Below, in pieces: positions 38,037-50,248 of a stretch of DNA of 64,000 nucleotides (its first letter is position 1; every line of letters starts with the position of its first letter). Location of the stretch: positions 117,501 through 181,500 of the forward strand of contig JAQGDQ010000209.1 in NCBI GenBank assembly GCA_030141605.1, read 5' to 3'. The notes below the pieces were generated by a model. That model was not told the DNA's origin, made no database searches, and saw nothing but the letters and a program-made list of their open reading frames with translations. Made by a program: the position numbers and the translations under genes. Source of the DNA: Tubiluchus corallicola. Lineage: Eukaryota; Priapulida; Priapulimorpha; Priapulimorphida; Tubiluchidae.

Positions 38037-38735
38037 TAAACGTGTTCACGTGTTGTTCCGATTTGAAACCTGAAGGCATTACATGTCCCGAACCATTACA
38101 AAACTTATATCGCAGAATTCATTATACTGTAATACAGTTCTAAAAACTATAGCGCAATTTTTGCCCAGCGAGCACGACCTATTCGAGCGTCAAATAATTC
38201 AGACCTGAATAAATATAGTTACTATAAAATTAGATAATATCATTAAGTGGCACAGTCTATCATGCCTCTGTTATCACCATATTGTGAATTATTACACACT
38301 GTTATACTGTTACGTGTACATGTCAACTGTCAAGCTACACAAAGATATAAACTTATAATTAAAAAAAGTAGAAAGTGTCTTTGTCTTGCGCATATGTCGA
38401 GAACACGTTTTACGGACAACTGGAACAGCTGGAAAACTGTCGAGTCTGATCTGCCCAACGTTTACGGCTCCACCCTGAACAGCTGTTACTGCAAGTGTGA
38501 CAAGAGAAAATAACAGGTAAATTACTTGAAAATGCACTTTGCATGCATTTGAAAACTCATTGAAAAGTTAGCATATTTCTACCCTCATAGCCGAAAAAGG
38601 TTGTTAAATGTGAACCATTCCTGATTGTTCAAAATACGCTGGTGATATTGGTTGGATTAGTGTATCAAATTTTCAAACTGACACAGTAAAAAGGGATTTT
38701 CCAAAAAAAAACTAGAGAAAAGAAATCTTCAAGTA
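38037..38735. other. Gene-free span
   Basis: Two overlapping ORFs on opposite strands (38247-38513 and 38310-38537) have no recognisable motif. Nothing else was identified. Confidence 0.35.
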
Positions 38736-39335
38736 AACCAGTCAAAAACAGAAAAAAATATTATTACAAGAGATGGTAATCAGACGTGGAATATAATATA
38801 GAAGGGCACTCTTCTAAACACCAAAGACGATATTAAGAACAGAAAACAGCAAACTATGTATGTTTTTCTTCAATGCAAGAATGTATTAACTAGCAAGAAA
38901 TTAAGTTTTCGGTTATTTAATGCTTACGTTACCATCATATTTAAATACAGCAGTGAAACATTGGGTTTACCGATTGCAAAAGGAAAACACATTAACATGT
39001 TTCATAGAAGTCTCTAAAGGAAAGTTTTAAAGATGAGATGGCTGTATATAAAAAAAATTCCTCGGAGTTCAAAAGCTAAGCTCCGAAGATTAAGATGGCT
39101 AGGACACATTCTAAGATTACCAAAGAAAACACCAGTAAGAATCGCCTTAAAGAAGCCTTAAAACGTTCCAAAAAACCGCTTTAAGATGAATAATTTAAGA
39201 TGTTCAATAACTTCAACCAAATTTAGCTTCAGCAGTAGAAGAACTTACGCTATTAGTTGCAGATGGGAGTGGATGGAATACTCTAATAAACGTTAATGCC
39301 TCAATGTCTACAATAGGTGGTATGAGACTTTGAAG
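38736..39335 (+). mobile_element. RTE-like LINE ORF2, C-terminal fragment
   Basis: One frame from 38736 reads SKTEKNIITRDGNQTWN, then GTLLNTKDDIKNRKQQTMY, then KKLSFRLFNAYVTIIFKYSS, then KHINMFHRSL, then RRLRWLGHILRLPKKTPVRI and ALKKP. After a frameshift it continues VEELTLLVADGSGWNTLI. This is the order of motifs downstream of the reverse transcriptase in RTE-like non-LTR elements: the GSLLDT-DI--RK segment, the IFNAY---FLYNSE segment, RRLRW-GH--RLP--TPA--AL and the final ELT--A-DR--W. Internal stops after the NII and RSL segments and the frameshift make it dead. No endonuclease or polymerase core is present. Confidence 0.8.
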
Positions 39336-39597
39336 AAGAACGTAGCAGAAAGTACAGACAAACAAGCAGAATAAAAATTCTGATAGTAATTAATGTATAG
39401 TAATATATGTATATTATAAATCCCAAGCAAATGGTACAACATTCTACTGAAAGAAAGACCTGATGGTCATCCTGTAGAATATGCCTTGTGTTGATCATTA
39501 TAATCTTAATGATAAGATTATTAATAATGAGGCTGCAAACCCCAATCAAATAAAATTTAATTTAATAAAACTTGAAATACAGACAAAGCGAAAAAGT

Positions 39598-39675
39598 GGG
39601 AATCCAACCTGGATTTGAACCAAAGACGTTCCGCTTACATCACAAATACCTAGACCACTAGGCCACCGCACTCCC
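39598..39675 (-). mobile_element. tRNA-derived sequence (SINE head or tRNA pseudogene)
   Basis: The minus strand starts GGGAGTGCGGTGGCCTAGTG, with a clear A-box (TGGCCTAGTGG). It carries a perfect B-box, GGTTCAAATCC, in a 5-bp T-stem with a 7-nt loop. The 3' side, GATTCCC, can pair with most of GGGAGTG but is shifted by three bases. The fold is therefore nearly but not fully tRNA-like. A tRNA-derived SINE head is more likely than an active gene. Confidence 0.6.
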
Positions 39676-39939
39676 AGTGGTCAAGACAGTCCAAAGTTCA
39701 TCAGTCACAGCTGGTTAATAACTTTGACATTTCCAATGTTAGATCATTCAAGTTAGGCTGGGCGCGTTGTATTGTGAGTGAAAACTAACCATTTGACATG
39801 CATTTCAGTATTTAAAAGTTATATATACTCCTAATAAATACGCATGCAATATATTTATTAGAATAACAGTATAAATGCTGCACTAATTTTTGAAATATGG
39901 TCTGGGACGAGTGTTTTCAACTAGGGGGCATACTACTCA

Positions 39940-40350
39940 CTTAATGAGCGTATTCGGGACAAAACCACAGGAAAAAGTCATAACTTTGAACAAAAAACGT
40001 CACAATTAATTTATGGTGGCCAGAAAAAGTCAGGTAATGAAACTAAATTATTCAAGTCAGTCAGAATTTATTCAAGTAGCCTACGTAAGCAATTAAAGTA
40101 ATAAAACAGAAAATATTTTAAATCAGTTATTAATTGGCAATACATGACTTGTCCATACATATTGACAACTCTGTTTGTAAATGATGGCATTACATGTATG
40201 TGAAAAAAGTCACGTTTTGTTCAATGTACCTTAGGGTTAGGGTTATTTCTCTTTTCCTGTGACATTTTTCCTGGCTTTTTTCCTGTGACTTTTTCCTTAA
40301 ATTCTTTTACCTGTGACTTTATCACATTTATTCATTAGAAACACGTATAG
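39940..40350. repeat. Imperfect foldback with AGGAAAAAGTCA motifs
   Basis: On the left, CACAGGAAAAAGTCA, GAACAAAAAACGTCAC and CCAGAAAAAGTCAGG occur. On the right, their complements GTCACGTTTTGTTC, CCTGTGACATTTTTCCTGG, CCTGTGACTTTTTCC and CCTGTGACTTTA occur. The right side also contains two telomere-like units at 40231-40246 (TTAGGGTTAGGG). Arms are discontinuous, so the boundaries are approximate. It may be a rearranged element; it does not carry the ends of family T. Confidence 0.45.
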
Positions 40351-41180
40351 GAAACCTTTCAAACTGAAGCAATGATTAGGGTGTTGATTTAATAATTAAA
40401 AGCTAATTGTGCTGACTCTGCGGCCTTTCACTCCACAATTTATGTCCCTGAGGAGCAGGCAAAATGGAGACAAGAGCATTAACCTTAAGTAAATGTACAA
40501 ATAGGTAACAAGTAATAAACCGAGTCCCGTAAGAGTGGCAAGTTGAATGGATTTTAAATTTGACCGCATCTTACTGTATAGCTGTGAATTATTTATGAAG
40601 GAGAGTCATATAATACACTTGCCTCAGTCGCTCGAATAAGAAATCGAAGATGCTGGTATGGTATCACGTTTTAAGTGGCATCAAAAGATACGCTTTGATG
40701 ACGAAGTTTGAAAGGCTGTAAACGTTGATGGTAAACACAGGACACTGTGGTGAAAAAAGACTAGAAAAGAGTTAAAGTAAGTAAACAGGAATGCCAACAG
40801 ATTTTTGTTGCTTTTGTTAACCCTGGAAACTTGCAAGGCAGTTAAAAATCTACATGAAATTAAAACTTACTTTTTAACAGATTGCCCTAAACAAGGCCTG
40901 TGGCGGTTTAAGGTACATCAAGAAATGGGCACCCCATTTCATCAACTCACCTTACTTAGAGACATGTAAACATAACTCAGCTATTTCAGTTGACTAAATT
41001 AATTGGCTTCCTGTAGTTAAGCAATGGGCGAATGCTCATATTCTTTTAATACGTCTACATTAAAATTTGACCAAAGAAATGTGGTCACGAGTGTTGATGA
41101 ATTAATAATAATCGTTATTATTAGACAAGGGATTTTTAGAGGGGGAGAAAGGGAAATTTTACTTCCCAATAATGTACAAA

Positions 41181-41408
41181 GTTATATTACTTAGCATTAC
41201 GCTTACCTATTTGAAAGACTTATGTAATTCCGAAAGAAAAAATTTAATTCTTAATCATTTAAAATGTTCGATGCAACTGGCAAAACGTCACTGACACACC
41301 AACCCAGTGCGCCCCACTGGCTCACCAAAATACATTATTGACCTTACAAATAAAATAAAGTAATTTGTACTTTTGATTAATTAGCGTAGGATGTGCTACG
41401 AATGATAA
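41181..41408 (-). repeat. Dispersed repeat family B, copy 3
   Basis: Aligns over its length with 37487-37705. Landmarks are GTTATATTACTTAGCATTAC, TTTGAAAGACTTATGTAATT, TTTAAAATGTTCGATGCAAC, CCCAGTGCGCCCCACTGGCT and GTGCTACGAATG. Same orientation as the other copies; 3.7 kb from copy 2. Confidence 0.75.
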
Positions 41409-42479
41409 TGTATAATGCATATAACATTCATAATAGTATTATCATTGATAATAACGTTGACATTGAGGTTATAATAACGAAATGAGATCATTTTAATGAT
41501 ATGCACTTGCTAACTGTACAGTAGACAGTAAGTGGCGCGAAACAAGAAACGTTTGTTCATGGAATTTTGACAAAGCCAAAGTTATTCTATATTGAGCATT
41601 AACATATACGGGAACACCTGGAATGATGGGAGATAACCCCTTCTTGTGCTGAAAGAGTGTTGCCTTATGTCCAAGGTAGGCACAGCTGTTTGATGCAGGT
41701 GCTTCGAAGCTGTTGCTGCTGATTGTCATTCATAATGATGAGTACACTTGCAGCAGTCAGCGCCAACAAAGCAAATTAATAACTACAGTTTTTAGCATAG
41801 GTAATGAAGAAGCCTATATCGTATTGATAAAAACTGATTCACTCGCTCGTCCTTTTATCTAGTCCTTCCTTCTTTTTTCTTTCCATCCATCCTTCCTTCC
41901 TTCATTCATTTGTTTATTCACGTACTCATTATTCATTCATTCATGTATGCATTTCTAGAATTAATCAATCTAATCTAACACTCACTTTTCACATATGAAA
42001 CTTACAACAAGAGTTAAAACGCTGGAAAGTCTTCATAAATAAAAAATGCCAATAAAAAATGGGATACCAAGTAAAGCCAATAACATGAGATGTCCTTGAG
42101 CAAAGTGCAGCTTGGGGTCATTACTTTACTAACTGCCCTCTATTGTATTTTAATACAGCCATTATAATACCTGTGCTGTATTAACTAGCAACGACTGGTC
42201 AAACAATTATCTGCACATCTGCTTATAAAGTAAATAACTGTTACTACACATTAACAGCGTTTAACAATGAATACAATGTGTCTTGCACACACTGTCTGAA
42301 TCGTCTTTATACAAGTTGCATGTAGAGGTGTAATTAGTACAAATAAGGCCACACCGTTACATTTTAATTATGCAAACAATGGCTATAAAAATTACAAACA
42401 AAAAGGAAAAGCAGAAGGAATGCAGGAAGGTTAAAAAGCAATGAATGAATGAAGGGCGAATGGGTGGAAAAAAGAAAGG
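41409..42479. other. Gene-free span
   Basis: A minus-strand ORF at 41493-41729 begins with a true ATG and has a comparatively coding-like composition. It has no recognised domain and remains uncalled. A CTTC/ATTC-rich cryptic repeat lies at 41860-41945. Confidence 0.35.
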
Positions 42480-42925
<446 letters not shown>

Positions 42926-45455
42926 ATTTTGAGCGTCAGTTCCAGAAAATGTTAATCCATTTCTCTCTCCCTAATATATTCAAGCTTTTGATTTATCCCC
43001 TTTTCACGTTTCTTTCTTGACTACACTATATACTTTTATGTCAGACCATGATTCCAGTAAATATGCTTTCCAACCAGCAAATTGATACTTGAAGCGTTTG
43101 TGAGTCACAAACTACTTACTGTCGTCTGTAAAAAGCAATGAAAGGCATTAGCTGTTATTGCCAAAATGTTGTCACAGCGCCGAAATAAAGCCACCAAGAC
43201 TTGTCTTGATTACTAAGACGAAAAAACACTAATGGGCTGTAATGAAACTCAATTATATTTCCAGCGTTTATTTCTCTCGTGTGTAGCAAATAAATAAACC
43301 ATTGCGTAAGTCTAGACATCTGAACGCAGTTTTTACGCGCGAGATAGCGCTTGCACGCACATGCGAGAAAATATTGAAATTTCCTATATATGTTCAAATA
43401 TAAACTGTGCACACAAGCACATATCCTTGAATGAAATTATTAAATCGACTTTGCGATGAATCGCTAGACTTTTTGTAGCAGTCAGGTACATATAACGTGA
43501 AAGGTTTTCTGGAATAAGTAACAACTCATTACTAAAACGTCAACTCATTTTTAGCGTTCCTCCCTACGTTTGCAGTTATGCTGAAGGATAGCGACTGTCA
43601 CCGGGCAAGGAGGTAGCTCAGCGCGATTGTATTTTGTCAGGAGAGCGATATTACTGGAGATTGGCGCGGTGCTGGGTGTCAGAACTTTTAAGGAAATAAA
43701 ATGTGTTAAAATACCTCCTGGCCCTGTGTATAAGTTTCTGACAAAGAACATATGCTAGCTCTATCATATAGCCAACAGGGCGTAATAGTACTAAAGGTCA
43801 TGCATGCGAGTGATATGTAATAGTATATGATAGTTGCCTAGGTTCCAGGGAACTTTTGGCTGTAACGTAAGCAATACAAGGACAAAAGATTATTCAAGAC
43901 TGTTCCATAATAAAGGTACCTGATAGAGTTTTGTGTAGCCTAGAAAAAAGAATGCTGTCAGGCGACAAAGAGAAATTAAGTTGAATATGAACATCCACGT
44001 AAGTTCATCATATCCTTGTAATTTGAATAATAATATGCAAAACCAGTAAAACAAGAATCTCTCGGGAAAGTGTGCGCTAGAAAAAGATCTTTGCAACTCA
44101 CGAAAACATTTTCATGCCATAAACAGAGATTAATCACTCGCGTCCAACCTACCCGTGAGACACACTATGACTTCACGCGTTTCATGTTGTAAAATTTTAA
44201 AATTGTTATGCGCACTACGTACTGTACTAAGGTGGTATATATATGGCGTACCCTATGTAGACGCGTTCAACTGAGAATGAAGTTTAGTGCCATCTGCGAC
44301 TAGACTGAGTCATCTACGCATCATATTGATATTGTCATTTTGTTGATAACAGAAGAACAGTTGATAACACCGTAGTGCAGAAATAAGACTATTACTACCG
44401 ACGTTTGTGACTGGCGACTGTGTTGGCCATAAATCAACTGCATTTTAACACCATAACTTCGGTGTTTTGTTTATTTCTGTTTGATAGGAGTAATGTTTAG
44501 TAAAATAGCACCTATTTGCTAAAGTATTCTGCAGGATATGGCCAGACGACTGCTCCCATTTAATTACATTTTTATTATATGCACTTTGTCAAGTACTTAT
44601 GAGCTTCTTCGGTTGTACTTATATGCTTCTATGGCGAAGTCTTACTTATATTGCTCATGCTGGAATAAGTGCATTAAACTGCATTTTATACGACATACAT
44701 CGGAGTGATCAGTAATCGTTGATTTTATATATTCCCATGAAATGTAGCGATTGCTTACTCAAATCAGACCAATAAACAATTTCATAATCGTTTTCTACCG
44801 TAGTATTTAATGCTTGATAGCTAAAGAATAGCGATGGTAATACTAACTCTTACCATCGGCATTACTCATAATGGCTTGCATCGGATACCCTTAATTGCTG
44901 TACTCGCTACATACAATGCATTACGTTTTAATGAATGATCGGTTTCATGCAATAGAGTATAGCTGTACTCATTACCCAGCAAAGCTGCGACGAAGTAAAA
45001 TAATCTCCTAGATATCACGTTCCGCCAGAGCTCTTCTGAACCTGTAGCCTCTCTAGAGTGCCAAGTTACGCGATTCATAACCGCCTACTTACCGTCCTCA
45101 AAAGGGAAACCGGTGTTCAAATCTGCACGGCTTCTCCACCGCTGAATGGAGGGAATTCATTAACAATGCATGCTGCGATGAGCGACGTCTTTTTCTATGC
45201 AGAAAATAGGGTTGTTTGCGAGAAAATAGATTTCCTTGCTGGCAGTAATAACTCCGGATGGTATATAAAGAACTTAGGGCGTTATCGTTAATAATTCATA
45301 GACCATATTGCGAACTTTATAATAACTGAAGCTTAAGTTCAGTTGAATGCACACGTTCTATGCATGTAATGTTTTAATGTGATCGAGTGAGAAAATATTT
45401 ATTAAAGCGACATCCATCATACATTACATTCATTTTACAGTTCTATGTATGACTT
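42926..45455. other. Gene-free span
   Basis: No gene, RNA or repeat family was recognised. A slightly GC-richer patch at 43551-43751 has an open frame on each strand, but neither resembles a known protein. Confidence 0.35.
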
Positions 45456-45504
45456 TATATATATGTGTGTGTGTGTGTGTATGCGTGCGCGCGTGCGTGC
45501 GTGC

Positions 45505-45543
<39 letters not shown>
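45456..45543. repeat. Alternating purine-pyrimidine tract (TG, CG/TG, TA)
   Basis: (TG)n, then GCG/TGCG variants, then about 36 bp of (TA)n. Almost every step over about 85 bp alternates purine and pyrimidine, so the first half is prone to the Z-form and the second half to cruciform extrusion. Confidence 0.9.
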
Positions 45544-45545
<2 letters not shown>

Positions 45546-48500
45546 ATATACAAATAGCGTGCTAAATAACATAATGTATAACGTAGTTTTGCAATTATTA
45601 CATCCGCTGTAGACACAGTTTTACTTAATAATGCATTCGAAAATAAATAATGCAAAATTTTGACTCAACTGAGAAAAAAGGTAAAAATAACAAAAACAGC
45701 CATGTTAGGAACTTTCAAACTCTTTTAACACTTCATGAATTTTGCAGCAAACCGATACTTCACATTTATTTATAGACAAAAAGAAAAGTTTTCTTCAATA
45801 CTGACCACTCACTAAAGATTTATTATTATAAATTTACAAGTATTCTTAAATCTTAATAAAAGGTATTAAATTTAAATCCACTCCCGACAAACAAAAAGCG
45901 TAACAAACAGGCGAACAATTCTTAATTTAACGCACTCTGTACGACTGTGAATGGTTTTTTCATGCTGTATTGTCGACATTTAAAACATTTCATTGCTTTA
46001 ATTTGATTTTTGGACGGTGTTTGTCGTGAGTTACATATTAATCTGTACAAAACTGAGTAGCCATCAAACTTCTCAAGATACTCAACCTCGAATTCACCTA
46101 GAACACAAAGTTATGCGCATCAATTATTAACTATTAATATTAAAAATCGTAAATTACAAAAATATGTATATAATTTTAACGAACCATAGTGCAGAGTTCC
46201 AAGCAAAAGCAGGTATCCTATCGCGTTAGTCATTTCCAATGGTAGTGAATTTCTAACATCCACGTGTAACTTACAACGAAATAATGAGGAGAATCCAGCA
46301 CGCTTAGTTCTCTTACGGAAGAAGAGCAACCACTGAATGGTATCCAGCAGTAGCTGCAGCAGCAGAGCATCTTCTTTGAGTTGCCAAAGCTGCGCTGGCA
46401 CTCAATAGACCCTTCGAGTTCAAGAGCGGCTATAGAAAATAAAACGAGGCATAGCAGTTACTATCCCTTCTTTTATCGTAACGACTTTGGGAAAGAAATT
46501 TAAACTGCTGTAAATACCAGAAAAATGAGATTGAAGTATAATGTATAATTTTTTGTCGATAAAAAATGCTGCACGTTTCTAGTTTGTTGACTAAAACCCA
46601 ACAACGTGGACAATGATAAAGAAACATTAGAATTGACACAACAACGGACGGAATGACCGCTGTGTGGACTATTAAACTAAACGGAAGCCAATACTGACAA
46701 CTTGCTCATTACAATACATTTTTTTTTAATGTAGAATAACTCGTTTTTTAAACTCTCGTAAATCTACTTCCTTTTTCAACCCCAACTAATTTATGAGACC
46801 TCTGCCAAAAGGGAATTTATAATGGAGGCAGTACACCACTTGGAAATTTTTATAAAGTAACTGAAGTTAAGTAGCCATTCTGTCCCACCAGGGGTTAATT
46901 TTTCAACAATTTTTATTTTGTTGTTTCTGTCGCGAGTCTGCATAATTATCCAATTTTATGGAGCCGAGAATGCTAAAGATGCCAACTGTGTAAGTCTCAA
47001 ATGTTAGTTTTACTTTGCCTTTTGCAAATAAAAACAATGAATGGCAACAGAACTTAAACTAAATGAAAAGAATTTGGATCTAGAATCTAGTGTCTTTTCT
47101 AGCAAGCACTAGGCATACCATTTTGGGAATGAAAAAGGTAAATTGGGAGTTATAATTTTGTGTTTTCTCTCTTTCACCCGACAACTACAGGAATTGAAAT
47201 TGGAATGATTATTAAGATGTATTTACTCATGTACGAATTAAATGTATTTACTCATTAAAAATCAGACAAACAGACAAACTCATCTAAAAGCTGTAATACT
47301 TTGGTGCTGAACCTATGGAGTGAATGCAGATACCAATCGAAAATTCAATCAGCACAGGCTGAATTTTTTATGTGTCAAACCAGCACTTCATTATAACTTC
47401 TTCGTAGACATTTTATTGTGTTTACCTACACTATGTTTTTAATATTACTTTTAAAATTCTGAGGTTTTATTGTATATAATGCAAATGTTCTCTTATGATT
47501 GTACATGCTTATCTAGTATTGTGTTTTATTAATTTTTTGTATAATGCTGTCTTTTATTTTGTGCGTTTTGTCTGCTGTTTTATATAGAAGAAATTCCGAA
47601 ATAAAGGCTTTAATTCAAATTCAAATTCAATTAATAAAACTTGCACCTTTTGAAACCCTGAATTTCGTTCAGCGTTTTCTTGCCTGCCGAAGTGCGGGCA
47701 TTGCCTATGCATTAATATTGCAGGCGCACAAAGCTACGTTTAATTTAATTTTATTTAATAGCCCAAAATGTTGCTATTAAAATAGTAAGAACCGGCTGAT
47801 TAGAAAGCACTGAAAAGTTAGATAACGACTGAAACGATGCAAATTTAATTATGTATTTAATGCGTCTTTTATTATTAGCTTGGAGATCAGACAAGTTCCG
47901 AATGTATATTGGCTGGTCGCTTTCTGGCAGTCACAATAATTTATATCGTAATACATTTTGTAACGCCTTTTCAGGCAACGTAATGTAAGGCAAAATGTAA
48001 AATTTAAATACGACTAGTCGGCGTTTTCCACTGAGTCAAAAATTGTGGTAGGATTCTGCTTCTTTGACAGGAGATGCTTTGAAGAGACACTTTTTGCTTG
48101 TTATTTACGATTATGTACATAAATACTGTTGTACATGACATTCATAGGTCAATGATATCTGAACTTATCACTTTTTCTCTCATGATTCGCAGGCCAGTGC
48201 TCTGAAGGTTATATTATTGTCTCCAGTGAATTTGCCAAGCTTGATTAGCTAGTGAAATTAAGTGAACTTTCACCATTCAACTCGTCTGTGACCTTTCTTT
48301 TGATGTACTACAACGTACTATGCTCGAAGCAAAAAAGCATTTATCTAGCACATGATCGCCCATCCCTAGGTTTGCCCCCTCCCAAAAGGTATTCCCACAC
48401 TCAAATGACCCATATTCAGCCATGTACAGGATCTAACCACATATCAAATTGTATCCCAAGCTCAAAAACGGTAGTAGGATAACTAGCATAAAAAAGCATG

Positions 48501-48884
48501 AATCACTGTCTATTCCTCGATCTTTGACTTAGGAGTGGTGGGTTAGGCGTAAGCATAAATCCCCCTACCCAGCGAATGTGCCTTGTGTCCTTTCAAATCC
48601 CTAGCCATGTGCATTACGAGTTACTAAAGGGGAAAATTAATAACGCACGAGAAAAAAATAAAAAACAAACGATAAAAACTTAATTATTTAATTCTTTAGC
48701 CCATCAATATACGGAATCGTTTCTAATTAGCATGCTTAGTCACTCTTTGTATCCATTAATAATGTAACCAACTAGAATAGCAAGTTACTAAACATCACTA
48801 ATTGATAATATTTTCACCAACAGGCATTTTAGCTGACAATCTAATCTCGTATTTTATACAATAACTTAACTAATCATTTTCTTT
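45544..48884. other. Gene-free span
   Basis: No gene could be supported. At 47430-47640 an AT-rich region ends with AATAAAGGC and repeated ATTCAA units, which looks like the 3' tail of a plus-strand LINE without coding remnants. A minus-strand ORF at 46120-46401 is followed by a fair splice-donor-like TTGTAAGTT but has no recognisable motif. Confidence 0.35.
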
Positions 48885-49070
48885 GTGTTTTCGAAAACAA
48901 ATCAGAAAATTTCTCGCAATAATCATCCTGTAGTCTCATATTTCAGAAAATGTACTGACCAGGCTATCCAAGAATTCAATACTAAGTTAGTGTTACATGA
49001 ATGGCCTCAAGTCTTCCACTATCAACAACCCAGTTTCCACTGTGTAAGTGCATTGTATTGTCCATTTTAG
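48885..49070 (+). mobile_element. Possible LINE endonuclease-RT linker fragment
   Basis: The open frame contains YFRKCTDQAIQEFNTKLVLH followed by EWPQVF. The pattern R-TD-AI--F---L--H-W--V resembles the linker between the endonuclease and the reverse transcriptase in several non-LTR retrotransposons. Only about 60 codons are open and no catalytic motif is included, so this stays tentative. A short chance ORF is the alternative. Confidence 0.35.
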
Positions 49071-49689
49071 CGGACCAGTAACTGCTGTAAGTGTAGTTAA
49101 AATATCGTTCCGCAAATAGTTCTGTTTTTTACTATTTTATGACTATGAAACATATTTATATACGTTGTTTTTGGTATTGGGTTATTCTAGCTACTATGTG
49201 AATACATAGTACATACATTAGAACTAGGAGTGGAATTGTGTCTGTAATAAATGTGCTGCGTATGGGACACTAGTGTTGTCCGTAAAGGAAGCTGCATAAC
49301 TCGTGTGAATTAAATGAGTGAAACTGAATCGCTTGACGCTATTATATGTTAAATTCGGCAGCTTCTCTGACCACATTTGCATTGAATGCTCCTTTATAAC
49401 TTTATAGTTTATAAATGATAATAATGTATTTAGGCACGTGGTAAACTTCTAATGCATGACGTAGCACAATAAATGACAGTTTTTCAGTGATGACGATCTA
49501 TTTTAGTAGGACCAATTTTTTACATAAACCTGTTACAACCCGTCACAAATTTACAGACCTATCTTAATATGAGGCTAGCCTATTCTTTACTTGCGAGTTG
49601 CTAAGCAATACTTTAAGCGGCAGTAGTTGACTAAGAATTGTCTCATGCTAGAGCAGAGAGCTCAGTCATACCTAACTGACGCACTAAAA

Positions 49690-49855
<166 letters not shown>

Positions 49856-50163
49856 TTTATTTAAAGTCGTCTTTGTGAATGAACAATTGACATAAGCTCC
49901 AAAGAGCTTTTGGATCGACTGTAAATAACAATCTACAACTACATTACAGAGACTATTATTAGCACACTTTTACCCTAAATAACACGCATCAGGCGTTGGT
50001 GTTGAGATCGTCCCGCAGGGCGACTGAATTTTACACGGTTATTAACATTGTCTATTCTAAGCCAAAATGGACAATTTCACATTTGAGTGAAGCTCGAAGG
50101 CTAGCGGGTAATTTTTCTGTCACGGTGTTGTGGTAACTGGTATTGTTTATGTTAACGTACCTC

Positions 50164-50248
50164 ATAATGCAGGTCGAAGATTCGTTTTTTTATTATACCG
50201 CAACAAAATTGGAGAAACGTGATTCAAAAGCATAGAAAACTGTGTAAG
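50164..50248 (+). promoter_or_regulatory. 5' untranslated part or splice acceptor upstream of the sulfotransferase
   Basis: An in-frame stop (TAA at 50165-50167) closes the frame upstream of the chosen ATG, so the ORF cannot extend further in this exon. ATGCAG at 50167-50172 could act as a weak 3' splice site. If used, it would make this the start of a coding or 5'-UTR exon with the first ATG still at 50249. The pyrimidine tract is poor. Confidence 0.3.

Noticed and set aside
39598-39675. Functional tRNA gene on the minus strand
   Set aside because: A- and B-boxes are good, but the acceptor stem pairs only with a 3-base shift and the anticodon arm is unclear.
41493-41729. Minus-strand ATG ORF of 78 aa with coding-like composition
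   Set aside because: No recognisable motif and no clear donor; too little to call a gene.
46120-46401. Minus-strand ORF with a possible splice donor (TTGTAAGTT)
   Set aside because: The start is GTG, the peptide is unknown, and the donor falls mid-ORF without a matching acceptor that I could identify.
48165-48215. tRNA-like stretch on the minus strand (GAGCACTGGCCTGCGAATCA)
   Set aside because: It resembles an anticodon region of a tRNA-derived SINE but lacks both A- and B-boxes.
50219-50248. GTG start ten codons upstream of the chosen sulfotransferase start
   Set aside because: A eukaryotic gene needs an ATG in normal use; the first in-frame ATG is at 50249 and still precedes the membrane anchor.
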